Shown here piece after piece: positions 52,692 through 62,159 of a stretch of 64,000 nt of DNA. Source of the DNA: Sphaerotilus mobilis (GTDB taxonomy: Bacteria; Pseudomonadota; Gammaproteobacteria; Burkholderiales; Burkholderiaceae_C); assembly GCF_004216565.1 (NCBI RefSeq), contig NZ_SGWV01000008.1:310001-374000 (forward strand), given 5' to 3'. The notes beneath the pieces are model-generated. The model searched no databases. It saw only the letters and a list, made by a program, of their open reading frames with translations, and was not told the origin of the DNA. The position numbers and the translations under genes were made by a program. The first letter of the stretch is position 1. Each line of letters starts with the position of its first letter.

Positions 52692-52751
52692 CCGACCCCG
52701 AAACTGCAACCCAAGCCGGACAAACCCGCCCGGTCGCTGCAGGAGATCCCG

Positions 52752-53942
52752 ATGTCCGATCGTGCCCTGAACCCCGCTTGCCACGCGGCCGCTGCCGCCG
52801 CTTCCGCGGACGCCTTCGCCGTCGTGTCCCACGACATCGGCCGCGACTTCGCCCGCCATGGCCTGCCGCTGCCCGGCGGCCTGGCCCGATCCGGCGACCC
52901 GATGTGGTGCGGCTGGCTGGCCGGTCAGGCGCTGTTCGGCCTGCGGCCCTGGCCGGCCGACGAGCGCACCCGGCGTTGGCTGCACCTGCGGCTGCAGGCG
53001 AGCCTGCGCGGCGAGGCCTTCGAGCCCTGCCGCGTCACGCCGCACCTGGTCGGCCGCATCGACGCCAGCCATTGCCCGGTCACGCGGCGCCGGCTGGATA
53101 CCGCCGCGCTGACCGAACCGGCACGCACCCCACATCCGGACGATGCCCGGCTCGTCACGCTGGACCGCCGGCAAGGGGTCGACGCCGGCCTGCTGGTGAT
53201 GCTGAGCCGCCGTGCGGCGGCCGTGCTCGACAGCCACGACCTGGACGACCTGAGCGATCGCAGCGTGGCCATCGAAGGCCTGGACACCGCCCAGCGCGAA
53301 CGCCTGGCCGCGCTGCTCGGCTACGTCACGCCGATGTCGCACCCCGAGGCCGCCGTGCGACCGCTGCGTGTGCTGCCGCCCAACCGGCTGCAGCTGGCCC
53401 AGCCGGTGCAGGCCCTGCAGGCATTGCTGAGCCGGCTGCTGCTGCGCAGCGGCTGGACCGCACGGCTGCAAGGCTGGCAAGCCCTGCTGCCGCACGCCGC
53501 CCAGCGCGATGCACTGCAGCGCTTCTTCCTGGCCCTGCTGGCCAGGGTGCTGGAAGCCGGTCATGCCGCCGACCCGCTGCAGCGCCGCTGGGCCATCGAG
53601 GACGCTTGGCGCGACCCCGAGGTGCTGCGCCTGTGGACCCGACTGGCGCTGCAGCTCGACGCGGCGTCCTGCACCGCGCTGATCGAACGCGCCATCGCAC
53701 GGGGCCTGTGCGACACCGCCGTGCTGTGTCACCCGGATGCCGACACGCCCGCGCCGCAACGCCCGGTGCGACTGCTGCCGCCGCTGCACCCGTCAGTACG
53801 CACGGCAGCACGCACGACGGCACGCCCGTTGGCTCGCCCGCTGGCACGCAGCACGCCCGCCGTCGGCCGACCACCCCTGCCGCGCTCGACCGGCTTGCGC
53901 CTGGCCCATCCGGTCCAGCTCAGCCTGCCCTGGGCGGCCTGA
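52752..53942 (+). CDS. Unknown protein with a C-terminal sliding-clamp-binding-like motif
   Basis: The 396-residue cytosolic protein belongs to no family I recognise. The first 330 residues are mostly helical with conserved-looking blocks such as ASHCPVTRRRLDTAALTE and LVTLDRRQGVDAGLLVMLSR. A Pro/Arg/Ala-rich, probably disordered tail follows, ending HPVQLSLPWAA. QLSLPW (389-394) closely matches the beta-clamp-binding hexapeptide QLxLxL, for example QLSLPL of Hda. A clamp motif on a flexible C-terminus is typical of DNA-replication and repair proteins. The gene is divergent from the WYL-recCBD operon and shares its palindromic sites. AGGAG precedes the ATG. Confidence 0.7.
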   Translation: MSDRALNPACHAAAAAASADAFAVVSHDIGRDFARHGLPLPGGLARSGDPMWCGWLAGQALFGLRPWPADERTRRWLHLRLQASLRGEAFEPCRVTPHLVGRIDASHCPVTRRRLDTAALTEPARTPHPDDARLVTLDRRQGVDAGLLVMLSRRAAAVLDSHDLDDLSDRSVAIEGLDTAQRERLAALLGYVTPMSHPEAAVRPLRVLPPNRLQLAQPVQALQALLSRLLLRSGWTARLQGWQALLPHAAQRDALQRFFLALLARVLEAGHAADPLQRRWAIEDAWRDPEVLRLWTRLALQLDAASCTALIERAIARGLCDTAVLCHPDADTPAPQRPVRLLPPLHPSVRTAARTTARPLARPLARSTPAVGRPPLPRSTGLRLAHPVQLSLPWAA

Positions 53943-54092
53943 CAACGCGATCGCGCGGCCCACCGGGCTGTTACGCCGGTGTGACACCCCGTGGGTGGTG
54001 GCAACAAGCCGGCCAGTTCGGCGCTTTGGGCATGGGGGCGCTGTCTACACTGACGGTTCCTCGCCCGCCCCTGAACCGCGCCCGATCTGCCC

Positions 54093-56129
54093 ATGCCCTT
54101 GCCCGCCCGGCTCCGCCGCCCTGTTCGACGCTCTGCGGCGCTGCTGGTCGCCTGCTGGCTGGTGCCGGCCTTGCTGACCTGGCAGACCCCAGCCCATGCA
54201 GGTGGTGATCTGGCGCCCAGCCAGAGGCTGATCGTCAAGTACCGCGAGGCCGCGCCGACCGGCGCTGTGCAGGCCCGGGTCCTGTCGCTCGATCGGACAC
54301 GACCCGACGCAACGGACGACGACGAAGCCCCCGTGCGCCGCGCCGGGCCCCTGTCCCAGCGTCACCGCCTGAGCCTGCGCGACGGCCCGCCGGTGGGCAC
54401 GGCCGGGCAGGTGCTGCTGGTCGATCCGGGTCAGGACGGCCAGGCCATTGCCCGCCAGCTTGCGGCCGATCCAGAGGTCGAATACGTCGAGGAAGACCGA
54501 CGCGCCTGGCGGCATGCGGCGCCCAACGACCCGCTCCATGCGGGTGGTGCGGGCACCAACCCGGTCGCCGGCCAGTGGTATCTGCGCACGCCCGATGCCA
54601 ACCTGCGCGCCGCCGCCAACCTCGACAACGCCTGGTCGATCAGCACCGGCAGCGCCGACGTGGTGGTGGCCGTGCTCGACACCGGCGTGCGCCCGGACCA
54701 TCCGGACCTGGTGGGCAAGCTCCTGCCGGGCTATGACTTTGTCAGCGACGCCTATGTCGGCAACGACGGGAACGGCCGCGATGGCGACCCGAGCGATCCG
54801 GGCGACTGGGTCGTCGCCAGCGACCGCCGCACAGGGGTCTGCGCCGATGCGGCGCTTGATCCCAGCAGCAGCTGGCACGGCACGCAGATGGCGGGCTTGA
54901 TCGCCGCGTCGACCCACAACGGCATCGGCATGGCGGGCACCGGTCGGCACGTGCGCATCCTGCCGGTGCGCGTGCTGGGCAAGTGCGGCGGTTTCACGGC
55001 CGACATCGCCGACGGCATCCGCTGGGCGGCCGGCTTGAGCGTTCGTGGTGTTCCCGACAACCCGAACCCGGCGCGGATCATCAGCCTGAGCCTGGGCGGC
55101 AACAACGCCTGCTCGGCCACTTACCAGTCCGCGATCAACGACGCGCGGCAACGGGGTGCCGTGGTGGTCTCGTCAGCGGGCAACGAAGGCGTGGCCGTCG
55201 GCGACCCGGCCAACTGCGCGGGCGTGATCGCGGTCGGCGGGGTCGACCACGACGGCCACAAGTCCTATTTCTCGAACCTGGGCAGCCGGGTCACGATCAG
55301 CGCACCCGGGGGCGATGGCGCCTGCGTCGCGCTGAGCTGTCTCTACCCCATGCTCAGCACCGTCAACCTCGGCACCACGGGCCCCGGTGCGAGTGGCTAC
55401 ACCAATGGAACGACCAACCGGGCAGCGGGCACCAGCTACGCAACGCCCTTGGTGGCCGGTGTCGCGGCCTTGCTGCTGTCGGTCCGGCCGGAAGCCTCGG
55501 TGGCCGAGCTGACGGGCTACCTGACGGCCAGCGCCCGCGCCTTCCCCGCCGCCAGCGGCGACGTGTCGACCTGCAGCAGCGTGACCACCAGCGCCCAGCT
55601 GGCACGCTGCGCCTGCACCACCGCCACCTGCGGCGCCGGCCTGCTCGACGCCCAAGCCGCGCTGACGCGCGCCCTGGCGACGGGACAGGCGGTGGCCACC
55701 ATCGAGCCGTCCAACACCCAGGTCGATCCTGGCACCACCGTCGTGCTCGATGGGGGCCGCTCGCGGCCCTTTGGCGCCGTCCGATACCACTGGGAGCTGG
55801 TCGAAGGCAGCGGCATCGCCAGCTTCGGCAGCAACCGCACGGACACGGCGGTGACGACGCTCGACATCAGCGCCACCGGCATGGTCAAGGTGCGCCTGAC
55901 GGTCTGCCCGACCAGCGCCCCCACCTGCAACACCCAGGTGAGTGGCAGTCGCAGCAGCACCGTGATGCTGCGCGCCGGTGACGCGGCGGTCAGCATCGCC
56001 TCGGCCGACCGCGGCAACACCGGCGCAGGCGCCCTGCAACCCGGCTGGCTGTTCGGCCTGGCCTGCGCGGTCATGCTGCTGGCCTGGCTGCGGCGCGAGC
56101 CCTTGCGGCTCGCGGCTCAGGACGCTTGA
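54093..56129 (+). CDS. Secreted S8 (subtilisin-family) serine protease with a C-terminal anchor segment
   Basis: The 678-residue protein has a signal peptide (to about PAHAGG), then an inhibitor-I9-like propeptide with SQRLIVKYREAAP and DPEVEYVEED. The catalytic domain has Asp 196 (AVLDTGVRPDHPDL), His 262 (SWHGTQMAGLIA) and Ser 448 (AGTSYATPLVAG), with the oxyanion Asn in SSAGNEG. A PKD/Ig-like domain (about 530-630) follows. The end, GAGALQPGWLFGLACAVMLL then AWLRRE, has a Gly-rich, hydrophobic and basic tripartite layout like C-terminal sorting tails. Extra cysteines suggest disulfides. Confidence 0.87.
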   Translation: MPLPARLRRPVRRSAALLVACWLVPALLTWQTPAHAGGDLAPSQRLIVKYREAAPTGAVQARVLSLDRTRPDATDDDEAPVRRAGPLSQRHRLSLRDGPPVGTAGQVLLVDPGQDGQAIARQLAADPEVEYVEEDRRAWRHAAPNDPLHAGGAGTNPVAGQWYLRTPDANLRAAANLDNAWSISTGSADVVVAVLDTGVRPDHPDLVGKLLPGYDFVSDAYVGNDGNGRDGDPSDPGDWVVASDRRTGVCADAALDPSSSWHGTQMAGLIAASTHNGIGMAGTGRHVRILPVRVLGKCGGFTADIADGIRWAAGLSVRGVPDNPNPARIISLSLGGNNACSATYQSAINDARQRGAVVVSSAGNEGVAVGDPANCAGVIAVGGVDHDGHKSYFSNLGSRVTISAPGGDGACVALSCLYPMLSTVNLGTTGPGASGYTNGTTNRAAGTSYATPLVAGVAALLLSVRPEASVAELTGYLTASARAFPAASGDVSTCSSVTTSAQLARCACTTATCGAGLLDAQAALTRALATGQAVATIEPSNTQVDPGTTVVLDGGRSRPFGAVRYHWELVEGSGIASFGSNRTDTAVTTLDISATGMVKVRLTVCPTSAPTCNTQVSGSRSSTVMLRAGDAAVSIASADRGNTGAGALQPGWLFGLACAVMLLAWLRREPLRLAAQDA

Positions 56130-56131
56130 AC

Positions 56132-56488
56132 ATGGCGAGCGCGGACGCGCCGCCGCCGGGTGGGGCGGCGCAGCGCGTCATCGCCATCCACCCCGCCGCC
56201 CCGACCAAGCCCGCCTGGGGTCAACCCTGCAACGGCTGCGGCGTGTGCTGCCTGCAGGAACCCTGCCCCGTCGGCGCCCTGCTCAGCCACAAGCGCCACG
56301 GCGCATGCGACGCCCTGCGCTGGAGCGAAGCCGACGCCCGCTACCACTGCGGCCTGCTGAGCCAGCCGCGCGAGGTGCTGCCCCGATGGCTGCGCCCGCT
56401 GGCCGCGCCGATCTCACGCGCCGCCCGGCGCTGGATCGCGGCGGGCATCGGCTGCGACTGCGACACCGAGGTGATCGGTCAAGCCTGA
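56132..56488 (+). CDS. Small cysteine-cluster protein (YkgJ-like)
   Basis: The 118-residue protein has PCNGCGVCCLQEPCPVGALL, followed by HGACDALRW, YHCGLL and a late GCDCDTE. The cysteine spacing suggests a zinc or iron-sulfur cluster as in YkgJ-type proteins. The ATG at 56132 lies 2 bp after the protease stop; an overlapping TTG at 56126 is also possible. The function is unknown. It may be co-transcribed with the protease. Confidence 0.7.
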   Translation: MASADAPPPGGAAQRVIAIHPAAPTKPAWGQPCNGCGVCCLQEPCPVGALLSHKRHGACDALRWSEADARYHCGLLSQPREVLPRWLRPLAAPISRAARRWIAAGIGCDCDTEVIGQA

Positions 56489-56600
56489 TCGCCCAGCCCG
56501 GCCATGAAGCGCATGTGGCGCCCGCCAATCGGCTTGGACATGGCCATCTCGATGCATGCGGTGCCCGGCAATCCGCAGACCTTCACGATGTCGACGTCGT

Positions 56601-58349
56601 TCAGGTGAGCGCCCTCCCCTTCGCCCGCTCCTCCTCCCTCAGCCTCAGCACCCGCCGCTGCACCTTGCCTGTCGTGGTCATCGGCAAGGCGTCGATGAAC
56701 TCGATCTCCTTGGGGTATTCGTAGGGCGCCAGCTTGCCCTTGACGTGGGCCTGCAGGGCCGCGACGAGGGCGTCGTCGGCGACGTGACCGGGGGCGACGA
56801 CGACGTAGGCCTTGACCACTGCACCGCGCTCGGGGTCAGGGCGCGGGACCACCGCCGCGTTGGCGACGGCCGGGTGGCGGACCAGGCAGTTCTCGACCTC
56901 GCTCGGCCCGATGCGGTAGCCGGCGGCCTTGAAGACGTCGTCGCTGCGGCCCTGATACCAGAGGTAGCCGTCGGCATCCATGACCGCGGTGTCGCCGGTG
57001 CGGCACCAGCTGTCGGACGGGTCGCCGGTGAACTTGGCGCGGGTGGCGTCCTCGCGTTTCCAGTAGCCCAGGAAGAAGACCGGATCGGGCTGGCCATGCA
57101 CGTCCAGCCGGTGCAGCGCGACGTCGCCGGGCGTGCCGCGCGGGCACTCGTGGCCGTCGTCGTCGATCACCGCGACGCGATGGCCCGGGTAGGCGCGGCC
57201 CATGCTGCCGGGACGCGCCGGCCAGCCCGGGTGCAGACGGCCGTCGCGGCCCTGGAAGGCGCCGCAGTTGCCAACGATGTAGTTGATCTCGGTCTGGCCG
57301 AACATCTCGTTGACGCGCACGCCCAGCGCCTCGTCGCACCACTGGAAGACCGCATCGCCAACGGCCTCCCCGGCGCTCATCACCGCCCGCAGCCGCAGGT
57401 CGTAGACCTCGCGTGGACGTGGCACCGCCTTCATCATGGCCTTGAGCGCGGTCGGGAACAGGAAGGTGTTGGTGACGCGGTGGCGCTGCATCAGCTCGAA
57501 GGCGCGTTCGGGCGTGAAGCGGGCGCGCAGGCCGACGATGGGCACGCCCAGGTAGAGACAGGGCAGGAGCGCGTCCATCAGTCCGCCGGTCCAGGCCCAG
57601 TCGGCGGGGCTCCAGAACACGTCACTGGGCTGCGGGCAGGCGTTCTGGCTGCAGACAAAGCCGGTCAGGTTGCCGATCAGCGCGCGGTGTGGGATCAGCG
57701 CACCCTTGGGCGGGCCGGTGGTGCCGCTGGTGTAGATCAGCACGGCGGCATCGTCTGCGGCTGTGGCCATGGCGGTCTCGATCGGGTGACGGTGTGCCAG
57801 CAGCTCGGACCACTGCGCATCGACCGGACCGGGCACCTCGCCCACGGCCACCAGCGTGGCCAGTTGCGGGGCCTCGGCGCGGGCCTGCACCAGCGCCGAC
57901 CAGGCCGAGTCGTCGGCGATGGCCAGGCGCGCGCCGCTGTCGGCCAGCCGATAGGCCAGCGCCTCCGGACCGAAGAGCATGGACAGCGGCATCGCCACCG
58001 CCCCGATCGCGCAGATCGCCAGATGCGCCACCGCGGTCTCGGGCCGCTGCGGCATGACGATGGCGACGCGGTCGCCCGGCGCCACGCCCCGATCGCGCAG
58101 GCTGGCCGCCAGCGCGCCGGCCTGGCGCCACAAGGCGGCGCAGCTCAGGGCGCCGTCGGGGCCGTCGATCGGGCCGTCGGCGTCTTCGGCCAGGATGGCG
58201 ATGCGCTCGGGCGTCTCGCGGGCCCAGCGCTCGCCGCAAGCCTGGGCGATGTTGAAGACGGGTGGCACCTGCCAGCGGAAATCGCCGTGCAGGGCGGCAT
58301 GGTGGTCGGCTTCGGGAGCTTCGAGGGCGGTCGTGGCAGTGGACTTCAT
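56601..58349 (-). CDS. Acyl-CoA synthetase (AMP-forming), acetyl-CoA-synthetase-like
   Basis: The 582-residue ANL-superfamily enzyme has the P-loop YTSGTTGPPKGALIPH, the adenylate motif FGQTEINYIVGN, DTAVMDADGYLWYQGRSDDVFKAAGYRIGP at the hinge, and the C-terminal catalytic Lys in MTTTGKVQRRVLR. It should activate a short or medium-chain carboxylic acid to its CoA ester. An upstream in-frame ATG at 58361 is an alternative start. It is convergent with the cysteine-cluster gene; the 112 bp between them show no clear terminator. Confidence 0.88.
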   Translation of the reverse strand: MKSTATTALEAPEADHHAALHGDFRWQVPPVFNIAQACGERWARETPERIAILAEDADGPIDGPDGALSCAALWRQAGALAASLRDRGVAPGDRVAIVMPQRPETAVAHLAICAIGAVAMPLSMLFGPEALAYRLADSGARLAIADDSAWSALVQARAEAPQLATLVAVGEVPGPVDAQWSELLAHRHPIETAMATAADDAAVLIYTSGTTGPPKGALIPHRALIGNLTGFVCSQNACPQPSDVFWSPADWAWTGGLMDALLPCLYLGVPIVGLRARFTPERAFELMQRHRVTNTFLFPTALKAMMKAVPRPREVYDLRLRAVMSAGEAVGDAVFQWCDEALGVRVNEMFGQTEINYIVGNCGAFQGRDGRLHPGWPARPGSMGRAYPGHRVAVIDDDGHECPRGTPGDVALHRLDVHGQPDPVFFLGYWKREDATRAKFTGDPSDSWCRTGDTAVMDADGYLWYQGRSDDVFKAAGYRIGPSEVENCLVRHPAVANAAVVPRPDPERGAVVKAYVVVAPGHVADDALVAALQAHVKGKLAPYEYPKEIEFIDALPMTTTGKVQRRVLRLREEERAKGRALT

Positions 58350-58459
58350 GTGCGTCAGCATAGGCGGCGCCTTCCGGCCCTGACACGTCGGGACGACCCG
58401 GGGTTGCAAGCCCTACGCGCAAGCTGCGGTGCAGCGGGCAAGGGCAGAATCCGCGCCCC

Positions 58460-59251
58460 ATGCCGATGTTCCGACACCCCGACCCGGTCGATGCCGCTGC
58501 GCTCGACACCTGTGCCGACCTGCTGCGTGAACAGGGCCATGTGCGCCTGACGCCCGCTGCGCTCGCCGCCCTGGCCCAGGTGCCGCCCGATGCGCTGACC
58601 GCGCTGGCGCCACATTGGCACGACCTGCCGCCCGATGCCCACCTGAAGGACGGCGGTCGCTACCGCCGCCGTCGCCACGGCAGCTATGTGCAGGACACCG
58701 CCAGCGGCACGCTCGACGCCGTGCCGCACCGCGCCCACTGGCAGCCGACCACCTACAACGCCCTGCACGGCGGCATGCTGCGCTGGTTCGATCCCCTGCA
58801 GCCGGCGCTGGCCACGTCGCCCGCCTTCCTGGCTGTCGTCCAGCACCTGGGCGAGGTGTTCGCGCAGGCCGCAAGGGCCTTGCCGGCGGTCGCAGGCGAA
58901 CCGGTCTTCGACGGCCACTGGGCCATCGAGGCGCACGCCTTCCGCATCGACACCACCGGCGGCGTGGGCCGGCCGACACCCGAGGGCGCGCACCGCGACG
59001 GCGTCGCCTTCGTCGCCGTGCTGCTGGTCGAGCGCCACGGCGTGATCGGCGGCGAGACCCGCGTCTTCGAGGCCGACGGCCCGCGCGGCGTGCGCTTCAC
59101 GCTGGCCCAGCCCTGGAGCGCGCTGCTGCTGGACGACGCCCGCGTGATCCATGAATCGACTCCCATCCAGCCGGCCGAGCCGGGTGGCTGGCGCGACACC
59201 CTCGTGCTGACCTACCGCGCTGGCGGTTTTCAGGACCCGCCCGACGCATGA
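58460..59251 (+). CDS. 2-oxoglutarate/Fe(II) dioxygenase family protein
   Basis: The 263-residue protein fits the family of bacterial amino-acid hydroxylases (2OG-Fe_dioxy_2). The iron ligands are H and D in GAHRDGVAFV and a later His in DDARVIHESTPI, and an Arg in DTLVLTYRAG would hold 2-oxoglutarate. The conserved TYNALHGGMLRWFDPL supports the family call. It starts 110 bp from the divergent acyl-CoA synthetase and overlaps the next gene by ATGA. The substrate may be a free amino acid, but this cannot be read from sequence. Confidence 0.78.
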   Translation: MPMFRHPDPVDAAALDTCADLLREQGHVRLTPAALAALAQVPPDALTALAPHWHDLPPDAHLKDGGRYRRRRHGSYVQDTASGTLDAVPHRAHWQPTTYNALHGGMLRWFDPLQPALATSPAFLAVVQHLGEVFAQAARALPAVAGEPVFDGHWAIEAHAFRIDTTGGVGRPTPEGAHRDGVAFVAVLLVERHGVIGGETRVFEADGPRGVRFTLAQPWSALLLDDARVIHESTPIQPAEPGGWRDTLVLTYRAGGFQDPPDA

Positions 59252-60198
59252 CGACACCCGACACCGCCTACACGCCCCGCCGCCCCGCCCACTCCGAACG
59301 CATCGGCCTGCGTGGCCGGCCCGGCGCGCCGCTGCTGGACCTGCACCTGCTGCGCTGGGGCAGCCCGCAGACAGCCACCTTGCCCCCGGTGCTGCTGCTG
59401 CACGGCTGGATGGACGTTGGCGCGTCCTTTCAGTTCCTGGTCGACGCCTTCGACGACACCTTCCTGGCCGGCCGCGAGCTGATCGCGCTGGACTGGCGCG
59501 GCTTCGGCGAGACCCGCTGCGCGGAGGTCGACGCCTACTGGTTCCCCGACTACCTGGCCGACCTGGATGCGCTGCTCGATGTGCTCAGCCCGGACGCACC
59601 GGTCGACCTGATCGGCCACAGCATGGGCGCCAACGTGACCATGCTCTATGCCGGCGTGCGGCCGCAGCGGGTGCGCCGGGCGGTCAACCTCGAAGGCTTC
59701 GGCATGCCGCCGACCCGGGCGGTGCAGGCGCCGGATCGCTACGCCCGCTGGCTCGACGAGCTGCGCCAGCCGGCCGAGCTGCGCCCGTATGCGGACCTGG
59801 CCGGCGTGGCGCGTCGCCTGCGGGCCAACAACCCGCGTCTGCCGATCGAACGTGCGCTCTGGCTGGCGGCACAGTGGTCGCGGCCAACGGCCGATGGCCT
59901 TCATGCGCTGCGGGCCGATCCGGCCCACAAGCACAGCAACCCGATGCTGGCCCGGCAAGAGGAGATGGAAGCCTGCTGGCGCCGCATCACCGCGCCGGTG
60001 CTGTGGATCGAAGCGGCGCAGACGGAGGTCTTCAGCTTCTGGCAGATGCCCCAGGACGCCGTGCGCGCCGAGGTCGAACGTCGCAAGACCTGGGTCGCCG
60101 ACCTGCGCGCCCACGTCCTCGACGGCTGCGGCCACATGCTGCACCACGACCAGCCGGATGCGCTGGCCGCGTGGATCCAGCCCTTCCTGGCACGCTGA
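59248..60198 (+). CDS. Alpha/beta hydrolase
   Basis: The 316-residue protein has LLLHGWMDVGASFQFLVD, which supplies the oxyanion region. Nucleophile Ser sits in IGHSMGANVTMLYAG and the catalytic His in DGCGHMLHHDQPDALAAW. The family covers esterases, lipases and haloperoxidase-like enzymes. It is translationally coupled to the dioxygenase gene before it. The 146 bp to prfB contain no gene. Confidence 0.85.
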   Translation: MTTPDTAYTPRRPAHSERIGLRGRPGAPLLDLHLLRWGSPQTATLPPVLLLHGWMDVGASFQFLVDAFDDTFLAGRELIALDWRGFGETRCAEVDAYWFPDYLADLDALLDVLSPDAPVDLIGHSMGANVTMLYAGVRPQRVRRAVNLEGFGMPPTRAVQAPDRYARWLDELRQPAELRPYADLAGVARRLRANNPRLPIERALWLAAQWSRPTADGLHALRADPAHKHSNPMLARQEEMEACWRRITAPVLWIEAAQTEVFSFWQMPQDAVRAEVERRKTWVADLRAHVLDGCGHMLHHDQPDALAAWIQPFLAR

Positions 60199-60344
60199 GA
60201 CCCTGTGGCCCAGCACGGTCCGCATGCAGGCCAACCCCAAGCGGCGTGCGAAAATCGCGGGCTTCGCTTCGGTCAGCAGGTCGCCCTGCCACGACACCGT
60301 CGCGCACCAGGATCCTGAAGAAAAACGTCGAAGGACACCGTCCC

Positions 60345-61449
60345 ATGGACATCGAACAGATCAACGCCATCGGCACCGCCCTGGCCGACCTCAGCGAGCG
60401 CACGAACGCGCTAAGGGGGTATCTTTGACTACGAACGCAAGTCGCTGCAGCTCGCCGAGGTGAACGCCGCGCTCGAAAATCCGAGCGTCTGGAACGACCC
60501 GAAACGCGCCCAGGAACTGGGCAAGGAAAAGAAGGCGCTGGAGGACGTGGTCATGACCATCGACCACCTGACGCGCAACCTCGCCGACAACACCGAGCTC
60601 TACGACATGAGCAAGGACGACGGCGACCTCGACGGCCTGGCGGCCATCGAGGCCGAGGTCGCCGGCCTGCGCGAGCTGATCGAGAAGCTCGAGTTCCGCC
60701 GCATGTTCAGCAACCCGGCCGACCCGAGCAACTGCTTCATCGACATCCAGGCCGGCGCCGGTGGCACCGAGGCCTGTGACTGGGCCAGCATGCTGCTGCG
60801 CCAGTACCTCAAGTACTGCGAGCGCAAGGGCTTCAAGGCCACGGTCGAGGACCAGACCGAAGGCGACACCGCCGGCATCAAGAGCGCCACCATCAAGGTC
60901 GAAGGCGACTACGCCTTCGGCCACCTGCGCAGCGAGACCGGCGTGCACCGGCTGGTCCGCAAGAGCCCGTTCGACAGCTCGGGCGGGCGCCACACCAGCT
61001 TCGCCTCGCTCTTCGTCTACCCGGAGATCGACGACTCGATCGAGATCGAGATCAACCCGGCCGACGTGCGCACCGACACCTTCCGCGCCTCGGGCGCGGG
61101 CGGTCAGCACATCAACAAGACCGACTCGGCGGTGCGCCTGACGCACATCCCCACCGGCATCGTCGTGCAGTGCCAGGACGGCCGCAGCCAGCACAGCAAC
61201 CGCGACGTCGCCTGGAAGCGGCTGCGCTCGCGCCTCTACGACTTCGAGATGCGCAAGCGCCAGGAAGCCCAGCAGAAGCTCGAAGACACCAAGACCGACG
61301 TGGGCTGGGGCCACCAGATCCGCAGCTACGTGCTCGACCAGAGCCGCATCAAGGACCTGCGCACCAACCACGAGACCTCGGCGACGCAGAAGGTGCTCGA
61401 TGGCGACCTCGATGCCTTCATCGAAGCCAGCCTGAAGTCGGGGCTGTGA
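60345..61449 (+). CDS. prfB: Peptide chain release factor 2 (RF2), with programmed +1 frameshift
   Basis: The coding sequence is joined 60345-60425 and 60427-61449, giving 367 residues. After 27 codons the ribosome meets an in-frame TGA at 60426-60428 in the canonical AGGGGGTATCTTTGAC context and shifts to continue with Asp. RF2 recognises UGA and UAA. The SPF codon-recognition motif is seen in [13 protein letters not shown] and the peptide-release GGQ in [13 protein letters not shown]. The low RF2 level favours frameshifting, so the gene is autoregulated. HAD and pepN genes follow. Confidence 0.97.
60414..60428 (+). promoter_or_regulatory. prfB programmed frameshift site
   Basis: AGGGGG (internal Shine-Dalgarno-like, 60414-60419) precedes TAT-CTT-TGA. 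The CTT codon slips to TTT when the UGA is read slowly. The position agrees with the coordinates of the joined gene. Confidence 0.95.
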
Positions 61450-62147
61450 TGGCACACGGACACGAACTGCGGGCCGTGCTGTTCGACATGGACGGCACGC
61501 TGATCGACAGCATGCCGCTGCACGAGCGGTCCTGGATCCTCTGGCATGCCGAGCTGGAACTGCCTTTCGACGACCCGGACGGCTTCTTCCTGGCCACCGC
61601 CGGGCGGACCCAGCAAGAGATCGTGCGCGACCACTGGCCCGACTGGGATGCCGACCGGCGCCTGATGCTGGCCGAGCGCAAGGAAGCGCTCTACCGCGAG
61701 ATCGCGGCGCGCGAGCTGCAGCTGATCGCCGGTGCGGCCGAGATCTGCGCCCAGGCCCGCGAGCGCGGCCTGAAGGTTGCGCTGTGCACCGCCGCGCCGC
61801 GCGAGAACATCGCGGTCACCTTCGAGCGCTTCGGGCTTGAAGCCTTGATCGACACGATCACCAGCCCGTCCGAACCCAAGTTCGGCGGTGCGCCCGGCGA
61901 GACCCTGCGTGGCAAGCCACATCCGGACATCTTTGCCGAAGCGGCCCGCCGCTTTGGCATCGCGCCGGAACACTGCCTTGTGTTCGAGGACGCGCCGCTG
62001 GGCATCGAGGCGGCACGCCGCGCCGGCATGGCCGCCGTGGCCTTGACCACCACCTTGCCCGCCAGCGCCTTCTCGGCCTACCCGAACGTGATCGGCTCGA
62101 TCGCCGACTACACCGGCTACAAGCTGCCGACCCATCTTCCGACCTGA
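61449..62147 (+). CDS. HAD-family phosphatase, beta-phosphoglucomutase-like
   Basis: The 232-residue HAD subfamily IA protein has the nucleophile motif FDMDGTLIDS, a helical cap, CTAAPRENIAV, and GKPHPDIF with VFEDAPLGIEAARRAG near the end. Typical substrates are sugar phosphates or small phosphorylated metabolites. The start shares one base with the prfB stop (TGATG), so it is coupled to RF2 synthesis. Confidence 0.88.
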   Translation: MAHGHELRAVLFDMDGTLIDSMPLHERSWILWHAELELPFDDPDGFFLATAGRTQQEIVRDHWPDWDADRRLMLAERKEALYREIAARELQLIAGAAEICAQARERGLKVALCTAAPRENIAVTFERFGLEALIDTITSPSEPKFGGAPGETLRGKPHPDIFAEAARRFGIAPEHCLVFEDAPLGIEAARRAGMAAVALTTTLPASAFSAYPNVIGSIADYTGYKLPTHLPT

Positions 62148-62159
62148 AAGAGAACTCCC

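Noticed and set aside
56489-56600. Minus-strand open stretch reading NDVDIVKVCGLPGTACIE
   Set aside because: About 43 codons without a start or recognisable homology; it could be a gene remnant but I cannot support it.
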